A DNA stretch of 64,000 nt. It comes from Aeromicrobium fastidiosum (GTDB taxonomy: Bacteria > Actinomycetota > Actinomycetes > Propionibacteriales > Nocardioidaceae). The position numbers were made by a program, and so were the translations under genes. This document shows, piece after piece, positions 50,129-59,717 of the stretch (positions are counted from its first letter, which is position 1; every line of letters starts with the position of its first letter). The notes under the pieces are model-generated. The model was not told the origin of the DNA. It did no database searches and saw only the letters and a list, made by a program, of their open reading frames with translations. The stretch lies in contig NZ_JAGIOG010000001.1 of NCBI RefSeq assembly GCF_017876595.1, positions 2,976,001 through 3,040,000 of the forward strand, given 5' to 3'.

Positions 50129-50659
50129 TCAGACGAGGCTGACCGGCGGCCCTCTCAACCAGAGCGAGTGCGCGAGACGGACGTCGTGGCGCGCGCGGAG
50201 TGCGACGACCGCGACCGGACGTGGACGGGTCGGTGGCACGAGCACGACGCGCAGGAGCGGGGTGACCCGCAGCGCGAGTCGCTCGGCGAGCTGCCAGACG
50301 AATGCCTCACCGCGCGACAAAACCAGCACGCTGGCGGCGGTCGCGGCGAGGTGGGCGCCGACCATGCCCGGGCCCATCGTCATCTCGTGGGCGGACGCCC
50401 CGAGGTGCACGACGACCTGGCACAGCACCAGCAGACCCAACAGCTGCGAGGACGTCACGCGCCGCGCCGACAGGAGCCACGCGACCGCGGCCGAGCCGAC
50501 GAAGGCGGACACGACCGTGACGGCGGGCATCGTCCCACCGGCCGACACGTGACCGACGGCGGCGGCCGTCACGCAGGCGAGCGCTGCCGCGAGCGAGCGC
50601 GCGAGCCGCAACGGACGATCGGCCGGACGCCAGGCATCGGGACGGTCGGTGTGGCTCAC
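50129..50659 (-). CDS. membrane protein of the copper cluster, unknown family
   Basis: 176 aa. Four or five hydrophobic segments with several His residues (VVHLGASAHEMTMGPGMVGAH), plausible copper ligands. It starts GTG 50659, encoding VSHTDRPDAWRP. No family recognised. It lies 35 bp before the ycnI-type gene and is likely the first gene of that operon, divergent from rocD. Confidence 0.6.
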   Translation of the reverse strand: MSHTDRPDAWRPADRPLRLARSLAAALACVTAAAVGHVSAGGTMPAVTVVSAFVGSAAVAWLLSARRVTSSQLLGLLVLCQVVVHLGASAHEMTMGPGMVGAHLAATAASVLVLSRGEAFVWQLAERLALRVTPLLRVVLVPPTRPRPVAVVALRARHDVRLAHSLWLRGPPVSLV

Positions 50660-50695
50660 CGTCCCACGATATCGGGGGGCCGTTACGGTGGGCAC

Positions 50696-51901
50696 ATGAG
50701 CCTCGACACCGCGTCCTACATCACGCTCGACGAGCAGTTCGGCGCCCACAACTACCACCCGCTGCCGGTCGTCATCGCCGAGGCGGAGGGGGCGTGGGTC
50801 ACCGATGTCGAGGGCAAGCGCTACCTCGACTTCCTGTCGGGCTACTCCGCCCTCAACTTCGGTCACCGCCACCCGGCCCTCGTCGGTGCAGCGCGCGACC
50901 AGCTCGACCGCCTCACGCTGACGTCGAGGGCGTTCCACAACGACCAGTACGGCGCGTTCTGCCGCGAGCTGGCCGCTCTGACGCAGACCGAGATGGTCCT
51001 GACCATGAACACGGGCGCCGAGGCCGTCGAGTCGGCGATCAAGGTGGCCCGCAAATGGGCCTACGAGGTCAAGGGCGTCGCGTTCAACGGCGCGGAGATC
51101 ATCGTGGCCTCGGGCAACTTCCACGGTCGCACCACGACGATCGTCTCGTTCTCCGACGATCCCGCGGCGCACGACAACTACGGCCCGTTCACGCCCGGTT
51201 TCGTCACGGTGCCGTACGGCGACCTCGCCGCGATCGAGGCGGCCATCACCCCCAACACCGCGGCGATCCTGCTCGAGCCCATCCAGGGCGAGGCCGGTGT
51301 TGTGGTCCCGCCGTCCGGCTACTTCCCGGGCATCCGGCGGCTCTGCGACGAGAACGACGTGCTGATGATCGCTGACGAGATCCAGTCGGGCCTGGCGCGC
51401 ACGGGCCGGCTGTTCGCGCTCGACCACGACGACGTGCGCGCCGACCTCTACACGCTCGGCAAGGCACTCGGCGGCGGCATCATCCCCGTCTCGGCCGTCG
51501 TCGGACGGGCCGACGTGCTCGGGGTGCTCAAGCCCGGGCAGCACGGCTCGACGTTCGGCGGCTACCCCGTCGCGTGCGCGGTCGGGCGAGCCGTGGTGGG
51601 GCTGCTCGAGACGGGCGAGTTCCAGGCCAGGTCGCTCGAGCTGGGCCGCTACCTGCACGGGCGACTCGACGAGCTCGTCGGCAAGGGCGTCGCGACGGTG
51701 CGCGGACGCGGACTGTGGGCCGGCGTCGACATCGACCCGCTGGCCAAGACGGGCCGCGAGGTCTCGATGGCCCTGCGCGACCGCGGCGTGCTGTGCAAGG
51801 AGACGCACGAGCGCACGCTGCGCATCGCTCCCCCGCTGGTCATCACCAAGGACGAGATCGACCACGCGGTCGGCGCGCTGGCCGAGGCACTCGAGGCCTG
51901 A
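50696..51901 (+). CDS. rocD: ornithine--oxo-acid transaminase
   Basis: 401 aa. A class-III aminotransferase with ornithine-aminotransferase marks: EFGAHNYHPLPVVI-like start, [45 protein letters not shown], and PLP Lys in LYTLGKALGGGIIPVS. It converts ornithine and 2-oxoglutarate to glutamate semialdehyde and glutamate, linking arginine breakdown to proline. It is transcribed alone and followed by a large hairpin. Confidence 0.92.
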   Translation: MSLDTASYITLDEQFGAHNYHPLPVVIAEAEGAWVTDVEGKRYLDFLSGYSALNFGHRHPALVGAARDQLDRLTLTSRAFHNDQYGAFCRELAALTQTEMVLTMNTGAEAVESAIKVARKWAYEVKGVAFNGAEIIVASGNFHGRTTTIVSFSDDPAAHDNYGPFTPGFVTVPYGDLAAIEAAITPNTAAILLEPIQGEAGVVVPPSGYFPGIRRLCDENDVLMIADEIQSGLARTGRLFALDHDDVRADLYTLGKALGGGIIPVSAVVGRADVLGVLKPGQHGSTFGGYPVACAVGRAVVGLLETGEFQARSLELGRYLHGRLDELVGKGVATVRGRGLWAGVDIDPLAKTGREVSMALRDRGVLCKETHERTLRIAPPLVITKDEIDHAVGALAEALEA

Positions 51902-51945
51902 ACCGCCACCCCGATCCGCTGGGGGCACCTCCCGCTTGGGGGCCA

Positions 51946-52022
51946 GTGGTGCGGTCTGGACATATCGGGACGGCGTGTCTGTCCACACCGCACCACCCGA
52001 GACTCCGAACGCACCACTCGGG
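51946..52022. repeat. intergenic hairpin with three TGGTGCG-type repeat units
   Basis: GTGGTGCGGT and GGACA (51946-51962) pair with TGTCC and ACCGCACCAC (51980-51996). A third copy in inverted form, GCACCAC, follows at 52011-52017. It lies between convergent rocD and the spermidine-synthase-like gene. It may terminate both, but the extra unit suggests a repeat family. Confidence 0.5.
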
Positions 52023-52037
52023 GAGCGGGCCGGGGCC

Positions 52038-52859
52038 TCAGACGAAGTACGTGGTGTCGCCCGATCGTGACGGCGAGCGCTCGGAGTCGGCGTCGGTGAA
52101 CGGCTCCTTGGCGGCGAACGTCGTGACGACCTCGCGGTACGGGATCACCCGGTAGGGGAACGGCGAGCTAGCGGCCTTGCGGGCCAGCGACTGCCACGGC
52201 AGCTGGGCCGGTGACGCCATGACGAGCACGTTGCCGAAGCGGCGACCCTTCAGCGTCGCGGGCTCGGCGCTGATCATGACCTGTGCGAAGGCGTCGCACA
52301 CGCCGCGGACGGCCCGCCGCAGGTACGGGAACGGCGCGCGGTCGGCGAGGTTGAGCAGCACCAGCCCGTCAGGGGTCGTGACCCTCGCGAGATCGGCGTA
52401 GAACTCCCGCGTCGTGAGGTCGGCCGGCACTCGGTCGCCGTCGAAGGCGTCGACCACGACGACGTCCGCGAAGTCGTCGCGCATCGCCGCGACGCCCGAG
52501 CGTCCGTCGACGGGGCGGACCTTGATGCCGCTGTGGCGCGGCAGGGGCATCTGCTCACGCACCAGCGCCGTGACCTCCTCGTCGGGCTCCAGGACGATCT
52601 GCGGCGACCGCGGACGGGTGACGGCGACGTAGCGCGGCAACGTCATGCCCGCTCCCCCGACGTGCACGCACCGCAGCGGCTCGCCCTCGAGACCGTGTCC
52701 GTCGATCGCATCGGCCATGCGCTGCACGTAGTCGAACTCGAGCCGCATCGGGTCATCGAGGTCGACGTACGACTGGTCGGTCCCGTCGACCTTCAGCATG
52801 AACGCCGACGGGCGGTCGCGATCGGTCACGACCTGGATCTCGCGGCGGGGCTCGGTCAC
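52038..52859 (-). CDS. spermidine-synthase-like methyltransferase-fold protein
   Basis: 273 aa. DGTDQSYVDLDDPMRLEFDY matches the N-terminal beta segment of spermidine synthases. CVHVGGAGMTLPRY stands where the nucleotide-binding loop lies, and DVVVVDAFDGDRVPADL holds the second acidic motif. The membrane domain found in some fused relatives is missing. Polyamine synthesis is not certain; many actinobacterial members have no known substrate. It starts with GTG. Confidence 0.75.
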   Translation of the reverse strand: MTEPRREIQVVTDRDRPSAFMLKVDGTDQSYVDLDDPMRLEFDYVQRMADAIDGHGLEGEPLRCVHVGGAGMTLPRYVAVTRPRSPQIVLEPDEEVTALVREQMPLPRHSGIKVRPVDGRSGVAAMRDDFADVVVVDAFDGDRVPADLTTREFYADLARVTTPDGLVLLNLADRAPFPYLRRAVRGVCDAFAQVMISAEPATLKGRRFGNVLVMASPAQLPWQSLARKAASSPFPYRVIPYREVVTTFAAKEPFTDADSERSPSRSGDTTYFV

Positions 52860-52940
52860 GCGCTCACTCTAGGCGGCTCGGTTCGCCGTCGGCCCCGGCG
52901 CTCGGTACCGTCATGACTCGACGTCTCGGAAAGGACGCAC

Positions 52941-53342
52941 ATGCTCCGGCGGCTCCTGCAGCTCGTGGCGCTGGCCGCGGCCGTCGCCGCCGCGATCGCC
53001 GTGGGCACGGCCGTGCGCCAGCACCGCGCCGGACCCGGTCCGGTCGCCGTCGCGAGGGAGGCGACGACCGCCTACGCGGCGGGCGACTGCCAGGCGCTGC
53101 GGAAGGTGTCGTTCGACCCCGGCCTCGTCGACTGCCGTGACGTGACGGGAGTGCGCGACGCGTACCGCTCGGAGGGACTGCGCCCCGACACCTTCCGGTA
53201 CGAGCTCGTCGCCCGTGACGACCTCGTGGCGTCGGTGCGCATCGCCTACCGCCGCGACGGCGAGCGGGCCGAGGAGATCGTCCGACTGCAACGGCGTGAC
53301 GACGACTGGTTGGTCGTCGCCACGCCGATCGGTGCGTCCTAG
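52941..53342 (+). CDS. small exported protein of unknown function
   Basis: 133 aa. An N-terminal hydrophobic signal or anchor (LLQLVALAAAVAAAIAVG) is followed by about 105 residues resembling NTF2/DUF4878-like small alpha-beta folds. These include AREATTAYAAGDCQAL and IAYRRDGERAEEIVRLQRRD, with two cysteines (GDCQ, VDCRD) able to form a disulfide. No firm family. It is divergent from the spermidine-synthase-like gene and convergent with the stress protein gene. Confidence 0.55.
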   Translation: MLRRLLQLVALAAAVAAAIAVGTAVRQHRAGPGPVAVAREATTAYAAGDCQALRKVSFDPGLVDCRDVTGVRDAYRSEGLRPDTFRYELVARDDLVASVRIAYRRDGERAEEIVRLQRRDDDWLVVATPIGAS

Positions 53343-53343
53343 C

Positions 53344-53367
53344 CCTGCTGGCCCCTAGGCCAGCAGG
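53344..53367. terminator. bidirectional hairpin between convergent genes
   Basis: CCTGCTGGCC and GGCCAGCAGG form a perfect 10-bp stem around CCTA. It sits 2 bp past one stop and covers the stop of the stress protein gene, so it can end both transcripts. Confidence 0.65.
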
Positions 53368-53765
53368 TCCTCCGAGCCGTCCGGCTTGACCGAGAGCACG
53401 GGGCACTCGGCGTCGAGGATCAGCCGCTGCGCCACGCTGCCGAGCAACAGCTTGCCCACGGGCGTGCGTGGCCGGATGCCGACGACGATGAGCGATGCGC
53501 CCGTCGACGACGCCGCGTGCAGCACCGCCCCGGCGATGTCCGGGACGATGTCGTGCAGGATCTCCGACTCCACGTCGAGCCGGTCGAGCATCGCCCGGAG
53601 CTTCGTGAGCTCGTCGTCGCCGGCGAACTTGGCGTCGACGTAGGAATCGCCCTTGGTGGGGTTGACCACGACCAGCCGCTCCTCGCGGCGAGCCGCCTCG
53701 GTGGCACCGTAGGACAGCGCCGCCCGTCCGAACTCGTCGGGGCTGTACATCACGACGACCGTCAT
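53355..53765 (-). CDS. universal stress protein
   Basis: 136 aa. A single UspA domain with the ATP-binding motif G-x2-G-x9-[22 protein letters not shown], then CPVLSVKP. It starts with ATG overlapping the tctA stop (ATGA), so it is the last gene of the tctCBA operon. A UspA protein attached to a tricarboxylate transporter suggests regulation of uptake by energy status. Confidence 0.87.
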   Translation of the reverse strand: MTVVVMYSPDEFGRAALSYGATEAARREERLVVVNPTKGDSYVDAKFAGDDELTKLRAMLDRLDVESEILHDIVPDIAGAVLHAASSTGASLIVVGIRPRTPVGKLLLGSVAQRLILDAECPVLSVKPDGSEDLLA

Positions 53766-55276
53766 GCGTTGACCTCTTCCTTGTCGTTGACGGGTGACTC
53801 GGGCTTGGGCTTGCGCAGACCCGAGGCGACGATGGCGGCGAGCGCCAGCGCGATGAAGGCGTACACGATGACCGCGACGGGCTCGCTCCACAGGGTGCTG
53901 ACGTCGCCCGACGAGATCTGCAGCGACGTCGTGAGCTGCTCCTCCAGCTTGGGGCCGAGGATCACGCCGATGATGAGCGGCAGGACCGGCAGGCCGAAGC
54001 GTCGCATCGCCAGGCCCAGGATGCCGATGACCAGCAGGATCGCCAGGTCGAAGGGCTGGAAGCTGACGCTGTACGCGCCGAGCGAGGCGAAGAACAGGAT
54101 GCCCGCGTAGAGGTAGGGCCGCGGGATCTGCAGCAGCTTGGCCCACAGGGGTGCGAGCGGCAGGTTGAGCAGGAGCAGCAGCGTGTTGCCGATGAACAGG
54201 CTCGCGAGAAGTGCCCACACGAGGTCGGGCTCGGTGTCGAACAGCTGCGGACCCGTCTCGATGCCGTAGCTCTGGATGGCCAGCAGCATGATCGCGGCGG
54301 TCGCGGTCGTGGGCAGGCCGATCGCCAGCAGCGGCACCAGGGTGCCGGCCGCAGACGCGTTGTTGGCCGCCTCCGGTCCGGCGACACCCTCGATGGCGCC
54401 CTTGCCGAACTCCTCGGGGTGCTTGGAGAGCTTGCGCTCGGTGATGTACGACAGGAACGTCGGGATCTCGGCGCCGCCGGCCGGCAGGGCGCCGAACGGG
54501 AAGCCGAAGGCCGTGCCACGCAGCCACGGCTTCCAGGAGCGTCCCCAGTCGTCGCGGCTCATCCAGGGCTGGCCGACCGGGATGATGTCGAGCGGACGGC
54601 GGCGCAGGTGCGCCGCGACCCACAGGGCCTCGCCGATCGCGAAGATCGCGACCGCCACGACGACGATGTCGATGCCGTCGGCCAGCAGCGGACTGCCGAA
54701 CGTCAGGCGTGCCTGACCCGTCTGACCGCCCACCAGGCCGATGGACAGGCCGAGGAACAGCGCGATGAAGCCGCGCAGCCGCGAGGTGCCGAGCACCGCC
54801 GTGACCGCGAACAGGGCCAGCAGGATCAGGGCGAAGTACGACGGGTTGCCGAGCTTGACGACCTGTCCGGCGATGGACGGCGCGAACAGGACCAGCAGCA
54901 GCGTGCCGATCGTGCCGGCGACGAACGAGCCGATCGCCGCGGTGGCCAGGGCCTGGGCGGCCCTGCCCTTCTTGGCCATCTTGTTGCCCTCGATCGCGGT
55001 GACGACCGATGACGACTCCCCCGGGGTGTTCAGCAGGATCGACGTCGTCGAGCCGCCGTACATGCCGCCGTAGTAGATGCCGGCGAACATGATGAGCGCG
55101 CTGTCGGGGCCGACGCTGTAGGTGATCGGCAGCAGGAGCGCCAGCGTCATGGCGGGCCCGATGCCGGGAAGCACGCCGACCGCGGTGCCGAGGAAGACGC
55201 CGAGCACGGCGTAGAAGAGGTTCTGGACGGTCAGCGCCTGGGCGAATCCGTCCATCAACAGGTTGAGGGTGTCCAT
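53762..55276 (-). CDS. tctA: tripartite tricarboxylate transporter, large permease TctA
   Basis: 504 aa, about 11-12 membrane helices. The signature [20 protein letters not shown] and later [19 protein letters not shown] (the TctA repeat motif), and [18 protein letters not shown]. It transports citrate or related tricarboxylates with TctB and TctC. The ATG overlaps the tctB stop. Confidence 0.93.
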   Translation of the reverse strand: MDTLNLLMDGFAQALTVQNLFYAVLGVFLGTAVGVLPGIGPAMTLALLLPITYSVGPDSALIMFAGIYYGGMYGGSTTSILLNTPGESSSVVTAIEGNKMAKKGRAAQALATAAIGSFVAGTIGTLLLVLFAPSIAGQVVKLGNPSYFALILLALFAVTAVLGTSRLRGFIALFLGLSIGLVGGQTGQARLTFGSPLLADGIDIVVVAVAIFAIGEALWVAAHLRRRPLDIIPVGQPWMSRDDWGRSWKPWLRGTAFGFPFGALPAGGAEIPTFLSYITERKLSKHPEEFGKGAIEGVAGPEAANNASAAGTLVPLLAIGLPTTATAAIMLLAIQSYGIETGPQLFDTEPDLVWALLASLFIGNTLLLLLNLPLAPLWAKLLQIPRPYLYAGILFFASLGAYSVSFQPFDLAILLVIGILGLAMRRFGLPVLPLIIGVILGPKLEEQLTTSLQISSGDVSTLWSEPVAVIVYAFIALALAAIVASGLRKPKPESPVNDKEEVNA

Positions 55277-55803
55277 CAGAGCACCCCGTCCAGGATGCCG
55301 GCCGGGATCGCGAGACCCAGGCCGGAGTAGAAGCCGTACCAGGTGCCGACCGACAGCGCGACGCCGACGGCGACGTCGCGGACCAGGGTGCGGCTGCCGA
55401 GCACGTAGGCCGTGCCGACGAACAGGATCGCGCCGGTGATGGCCCAGCCCAGCCAGTCGACCAGCAGGATGTTGGCCAGGAACACGACCAGCAGCTTGGC
55501 GACCGTGGCCCAGTCGCTGGGCTGCGTCAGGTCGACGTCCTCGCCCTCCTCGGCCTGCGGCACGTCGCCGCGCGCCGTCGCCAGCGCCAGCAGCGCCGCC
55601 AGGACGATCAGCACGCCACCGATGACGTACGGGAAGGCGTAGGGCTGCACCGGCTGATCGGCGAAGCCGTCGGAGAGCGTCGTCGCGTCGTACACGACGT
55701 ACGCGCCGACGACGGCCAGGAACGCGGCCAGTCCGTACTGCGCCTTGTCGACGACCGTCGAGCCCGCACGGGTCTCGGTCGGGGTGTCTTCTCGGGTGCT
55801 CAT
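55276..55803 (-). CDS. tctB: tripartite tricarboxylate transporter, small permease TctB
   Basis: 175 aa. Four membrane helices with [34 protein letters not shown] and a later [19 protein letters not shown], as expected for TctB. An acidic cytoplasmic N-terminus and central loop. The ATG overlaps the tctC stop (ATGA). Confidence 0.87.
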   Translation of the reverse strand: MSTREDTPTETRAGSTVVDKAQYGLAAFLAVVGAYVVYDATTLSDGFADQPVQPYAFPYVIGGVLIVLAALLALATARGDVPQAEEGEDVDLTQPSDWATVAKLLVVFLANILLVDWLGWAITGAILFVGTAYVLGSRTLVRDVAVGVALSVGTWYGFYSGLGLAIPAGILDGVL

Positions 55804-56792
55804 ACCAGCCCCAGCTCCTTCAGGGTCGTCTCGACCCGCTTGTCCTGCTCGAGCAGGAACGTCCTGAACTCCTCGCCGGTGGCGAACGAGTCGATCCAGC
55901 CGTTGCGCTTGACGGCGTCCTTCCATCCCTTCGTCTGGTGCATCTTGGTGAACATCGCCACGAGCCGGTCGCGCGACTCGTCCGAGATGCCGGGGGGCGC
56001 GAGGATGCCGCGCCAGTTGACGAACGTCATGTCGATGCCGGACTCCTTGAGCGTCGGCGCGTCGACGGTGTCGAGGCGCTCCTCGCCCGAGACGGCCAGC
56101 ACCCGCAGGGAGCCGTCCTTCAGCTGGCCCTCGAACTCGCTGGGGCCGGACGTGCCGACGTCGATCTTCTTGCCGAGCAGCGCGCTCGTGAGCGGCCCGC
56201 CGCCGTCGTAGACGATGTACTTGACCTGCTTGGGCTCGATGCCGACGGTCTTGGCCAGCTGCATCGGGAACAGGAAGTCGGGTCCGCCGGGCGACGAGCC
56301 GCCGCCGATCGTCACGCTGGACGGATCGGCCTTCCACGCGTCGACGAGGTCCTGGACGGTCTTGAACGGCGAGTCCTTCGGGACGATCAGCGCCTCCTGA
56401 TCCTCGATCAGGCGCGCGATGGGCGTCGCCTGCGAGACCCGGGCCTTCGAGTCGTTGGTGTAGGTCGCACCCACGACGCCGAGCCCCATCGACATGACCA
56501 GGTCGTCGACGCCCTTCTCGTTGAGCAGTCGCTGCATCGCGACGGTGCCGCCGGCACCGATGACGTTGGTGACCTCGAACCGTCCGGACAGGTCGGCGTC
56601 CTCGAGCACGCGGGCGGCAGCGCGACCCGTGAGGTCGTAGCCTCCGCCCGGGCTGTTGGGGATGTACATGCTGAGTCGACGGTTGGCCTCGCCCTCGCCG
56701 CCGCGGGTGACGCCGCAGGCCGAGAGGAGCAGGGCTGCGGCCACGACGACTAGGGTCGCGGTGAACCGGTGTGATCGCCTGGTCGGCGTCAT
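55800..56792 (-). CDS. tctC: tripartite tricarboxylate transporter, substrate-binding lipoprotein TctC
   Basis: 330 aa. Lipobox LLSAC (Cys about 26), then the Bug-family substrate-binding fold: [72 protein letters not shown]. It captures tricarboxylates outside the cell. It is the first gene of the operon, divergent from the two-component kinase. Confidence 0.92.
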   Translation of the reverse strand: MTPTRRSHRFTATLVVVAAALLLSACGVTRGGEGEANRRLSMYIPNSPGGGYDLTGRAAARVLEDADLSGRFEVTNVIGAGGTVAMQRLLNEKGVDDLVMSMGLGVVGATYTNDSKARVSQATPIARLIEDQEALIVPKDSPFKTVQDLVDAWKADPSSVTIGGGSSPGGPDFLFPMQLAKTVGIEPKQVKYIVYDGGGPLTSALLGKKIDVGTSGPSEFEGQLKDGSLRVLAVSGEERLDTVDAPTLKESGIDMTFVNWRGILAPPGISDESRDRLVAMFTKMHQTKGWKDAVKRNGWIDSFATGEEFRTFLLEQDKRVETTLKELGLV

Positions 56793-56803
56793 GGGACCTC
56801 CTG

Positions 56804-56844
56804 TGATCGACCCCGATCATGACCCGTCACTGTGCTGTGGGTCA
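56804..56844. promoter_or_regulatory. inverted repeats between tctC and the kinase gene
   Basis: TGATC/GATCA (56804-56808 and 56815-56819) and TGACCC/GGGTCA (56820-56825 and 56839-56844) lie in the 82-bp divergent gap. They are candidate binding sites for the CitB-type regulator. Confidence 0.4.
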
Positions 56845-56874
56845 CCATTGCGGAACCAAAGGAGGTTGTGGACG

Positions 56875-58458
56875 TTGTGGTCACGACGCAGACGGCTGAC
56901 GCTGGCGGGGCAGTTCCTGGTGCTGCAGCTCGTCGTCGTGGCCGTCGTGCTGGTCATCGTCGGTGCCTTCTCGGTGCAGCAGGCGACGGCGTCGTTCGCC
57001 GACGACCGCGGCACGCAGATGCGGTCGGTCGCCGAGGACCTCGCCAACACCGCGGTCGTGCGCGACCGCATCGGCGAGCCGGACGCTGCCCAGTCGCTGG
57101 CGAGCCCCATCAACAGTGCCGTCAACCTCTCGGGTGCCACGGAGGCGATGATCGCCGACCCGACCGGGCGCATCCTGTCGTCGTCCGACCCCCGTGTGAT
57201 CGGCACGCGGGCCGCCCTCGGCGACTCCGGCGTCCGTGAGGGACGGGCCTGGAAGGGCGACGTGCGCACCCGGAACGGCCACTTCGTCGCGGGGCATGCG
57301 CCGATCATCGACGACAACGGCGAGCTCGTGGGCCTCGCGATCGCCGAGGAGCGCTACCCGGCACTCTCGACCCGGCTGACCGAGTCGGCCGACGAGCTCG
57401 TGCTCTACCTCGGCTTCGGCGCCGGGCTCGGTGCCGCGGGGTCGTGGCTGCTCGCCCGGCTGGTCAAGCGCCGCACCCGCGGCCTCGAGCCCCACGAGTT
57501 CGCGATGCTCGCCGACCACCGCGAGGCTCTGCTCCACAGCATCCGCGAGGGCATCATCGCGGTCGACACCGATGCCCGCGTGACGATGGTCAACGACGGT
57601 GCCCGGACCCTGCTCGACCTCGACGGCGACGTCGTCGGCAGGCGCATCGGCGACCTGGGGCTCGATCCGCAGGTCGTCGACGTCATCGCCGCAGGAGGCG
57701 ACAGCCAGGACGTCGTGCTGCTCGTCGGCGAGCGCGCCATCGTGTTCAACCAGCGCTCGGCGTCGAGCCACGGACGCGGCATCGGTGCGGTCACGACGAT
57801 GCGCGATCGCACCGACCTCGTCGCGATGCAGGGCCAGCTCAGCTCGAATCTGTCGATCACCGACACCCTGCGCGCCCAGACCCACGAGTTCGCCAACCAG
57901 CTGCACACGATCTCGGGGCTCGTCCAGCTCGGCGAGTACGACGAGGTCACGTCGCTGGTGGGGGTGCTCACGCGGCGTCGCGCCGAGATCACCGACGCCG
58001 TCACGCAGCGCGTCGCCGATCCGGCGGTCGCGGCGCTGCTGATCGCGAAGACCAGCGGGGCCGCGGAGGCAGGAGTCACGCTCACGTTGAGCGACGGATC
58101 GCGCCTCGCCCCGACGACGCCCCGCACCTCGGCCGACCTGGCGACCGTGATCGGCAACCTGGTCGACAACGCCGTCGATGCGTGCAAGGGCGAGACCTCA
58201 CCGGCTGTCACGGTCGAGCTGACAGAGACCGCCGACGAGATCGTGCTCGAGGTGCGCGACAACGGCCCGGGCGTGCCCGAGCAGCTGCGCGACGCGGTCT
58301 TCACCCGCGGCTTCTCGACCAAGCCCGACGTGCCGGGTGGGCGGGGCATCGGCCTGCCACTGGTGCGGCTGATCTGCACGCAGCGGGGCGGTACCGTGAC
58401 GGTCGCGCACGACGGTGGAGCCGTCTTCGCGGTCCATCTGCCGAAGGCGTCCGCATGA
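56875..58458 (+). CDS. CitA/DcuS-family sensor histidine kinase
   Basis: 527 aa from TTG 56875, which lies 9 bp after AAAGGAGG. TM1 about 11-33, an extracytoplasmic PAS-like sensor about 40-170, TM2 about 176-196, a cytoplasmic PAS about 215-315. The phosphoacceptor His337 is in RAQTHEFANQLHTISGL, the CitA/DcuS-type box. The HATPase domain has GNLVDNAVDACKG and DNGPGVP. It should sense a carboxylate and phosphorylate the following regulator. It is divergent from tctCBA. Confidence 0.88.
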   Translation: MWSRRRRLTLAGQFLVLQLVVVAVVLVIVGAFSVQQATASFADDRGTQMRSVAEDLANTAVVRDRIGEPDAAQSLASPINSAVNLSGATEAMIADPTGRILSSSDPRVIGTRAALGDSGVREGRAWKGDVRTRNGHFVAGHAPIIDDNGELVGLAIAEERYPALSTRLTESADELVLYLGFGAGLGAAGSWLLARLVKRRTRGLEPHEFAMLADHREALLHSIREGIIAVDTDARVTMVNDGARTLLDLDGDVVGRRIGDLGLDPQVVDVIAAGGDSQDVVLLVGERAIVFNQRSASSHGRGIGAVTTMRDRTDLVAMQGQLSSNLSITDTLRAQTHEFANQLHTISGLVQLGEYDEVTSLVGVLTRRRAEITDAVTQRVADPAVAALLIAKTSGAAEAGVTLTLSDGSRLAPTTPRTSADLATVIGNLVDNAVDACKGETSPAVTVELTETADEIVLEVRDNGPGVPEQLRDAVFTRGFSTKPDVPGGRGIGLPLVRLICTQRGGTVTVAHDGGAVFAVHLPKASA

Positions 58459-58469
58459 CAGGAGGCAGC

Positions 58470-59132
58470 ATGATCACGGTCCTGGTCGTCGACGACGACT
58501 TCATGGTCGCGAGCATCCACGGCCGGTTCGTCGAGCGCACCCCCGGCTTCGCGGTCGCCGGCACCGCCCGCACGGGAGCCGAGGCGCTGCAGCTGCACGA
58601 CGACCTCTCCCCCGACCTGTTGCTGCTCGACGTGCACCTGCCCGACATGAGTGGGCTCGAGGTCCTCCAGCAGCTGCGAACCAGGGGAAGCGCGGTCGGC
58701 GTCGTCATGGTGACGGCCGAGCGCGACGCGGAGGCGGTGCGCACGGCCCTGCACGGCGGCGCGCTGCAGTACCTCGTCAAGCCCTTCGAGTACGCCGACT
58801 TCGCGGCGCGCATGCAGCGCGTCCGCGAGGCGCTCGAGACCCTCGCCGACGGTGCTCCCGACCAGGCAGCGATCGACCGTGCCTTCGGCGCGCCGCCCGC
58901 AGCCGTGACGGCCCTGCCCAAGGGGCTCAGCGCCGAGTCTGCGCAGATCGTGGCCGAGGCGCTGGCGCGCGGCAGCGAGCTGTCGGCCGCCGACTGCGGC
59001 GAGCTCGTCGGACTGTCCCGGGTCAGCGCCCGGCGCTACCTGGAGCACTTCGTCGACAACGGCACGGCCGTCGTCCGGCTCAACTACGGCAATGCCGGTC
59101 GTCCGGAGCGCCGCTACCGCTCGGCACGCTGA
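58470..59132 (+). CDS. CitB/DctR-family response regulator
   Basis: 220 aa. Receiver with Asp54 (LLLLDVHLPDM) and Lys104 (YLVKPFEYADF). The C-terminal HTH is of the CitB type (SRVSARRYLEHFVDNGTAVV, NYGNAGRPERRY). ATG 58470 is chosen for its GGAGG site 5 bp upstream; ATG 58455 overlaps the kinase stop and is also in frame. It probably activates the tct operon. Confidence 0.9.
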   Translation: MITVLVVDDDFMVASIHGRFVERTPGFAVAGTARTGAEALQLHDDLSPDLLLLDVHLPDMSGLEVLQQLRTRGSAVGVVMVTAERDAEAVRTALHGGALQYLVKPFEYADFAARMQRVREALETLADGAPDQAAIDRAFGAPPAAVTALPKGLSAESAQIVAEALARGSELSAADCGELVGLSRVSARRYLEHFVDNGTAVVRLNYGNAGRPERRYRSAR

Positions 59133-59713
59133 CCCGGTTCGGCGGACGGTGCCCGGGGGCTGCGGCGGTACGCCGAGACGGTCGGGTCACCGGCGACCCA
59201 GAACCGCCACGGCACGTCTGGGGCCTTCGAGACGCCGACCCGGGGCCCTGCGGTGATCTCGGGTGTCTGGCTCGGCGACGGCCCCAGACGCACGCCCTCA
59301 CTCGCGAGCAGCTCGGTGCCGAGGTCGTCGAGGCTCAGACCGAGTGCCCGGGCGAGGTTGCCGGGGCCACGGGCCAGGGCGACGTCCTCGACGCCGACCC
59401 GCCGTGCACGTGCCGTCTCGAGCCCCTCGACGACCTCGCCTGCGCGCACCAGAACGGCCGCCGCGATCTCGCTCGGCCCCGTGACGACGTTGGCGCAGAA
59501 GTGCATCCCGTACGACCGGTAGACGTACAGCCGCCACGGCGGGCCGTACATGATCTCGCTGCGCGGCGTGCGCGTGAAGGCGTGCGAGGCCGGGTCGTGG
59601 ATGCCGCCGTACGCCTCGACCTCGGTGATCCGCGCGACGACGCCGTGCCCGTGCAGCACGCGGCCCAGCAGGCCGCGCGCCCGGGCGACGACGTCGTCGG
59701 CGTCCGCCGTCAT
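59114..59713 (-). CDS. mpg: 3-methyladenine DNA glycosylase (Mpg/AAG family)
   Basis: 199 aa. AAG-type fold: ARGLLGRVLHGH, ARITEVEAYGGIHDPASHAF, RSEIMYGPPWRLYVYRSYGM, and LARGPGNLARALGL. The catalytic Glu is in ITEVEAY. It excises alkylated bases. Its 3' end overlaps the convergent regulator by 19 bp. It is the second alkyl-base glycosylase in the window, unrelated in fold to the AlkA-like one. Confidence 0.9.
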   Translation of the reverse strand: MTADADDVVARARGLLGRVLHGHGVVARITEVEAYGGIHDPASHAFTRTPRSEIMYGPPWRLYVYRSYGMHFCANVVTGPSEIAAAVLVRAGEVVEGLETARARRVGVEDVALARGPGNLARALGLSLDDLGTELLASEGVRLGPSPSQTPEITAGPRVGVSKAPDVPWRFWVAGDPTVSAYRRSPRAPSAEPGQRAER

Positions 59714-59717
59714 GCGG

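Noticed and set aside
50129..51988. 619-codon minus-strand frame opposite rocD
   Set aside because: Only the last 176 residues form a plausible membrane protein starting at 50659. The rest is antisense to the clear rocD gene.
52038..52859. assignment as a true spermidine synthase
   Set aside because: Fold blocks are present but polyamine-site residues cannot be confirmed by eye, and many actinobacterial members have unknown substrates.
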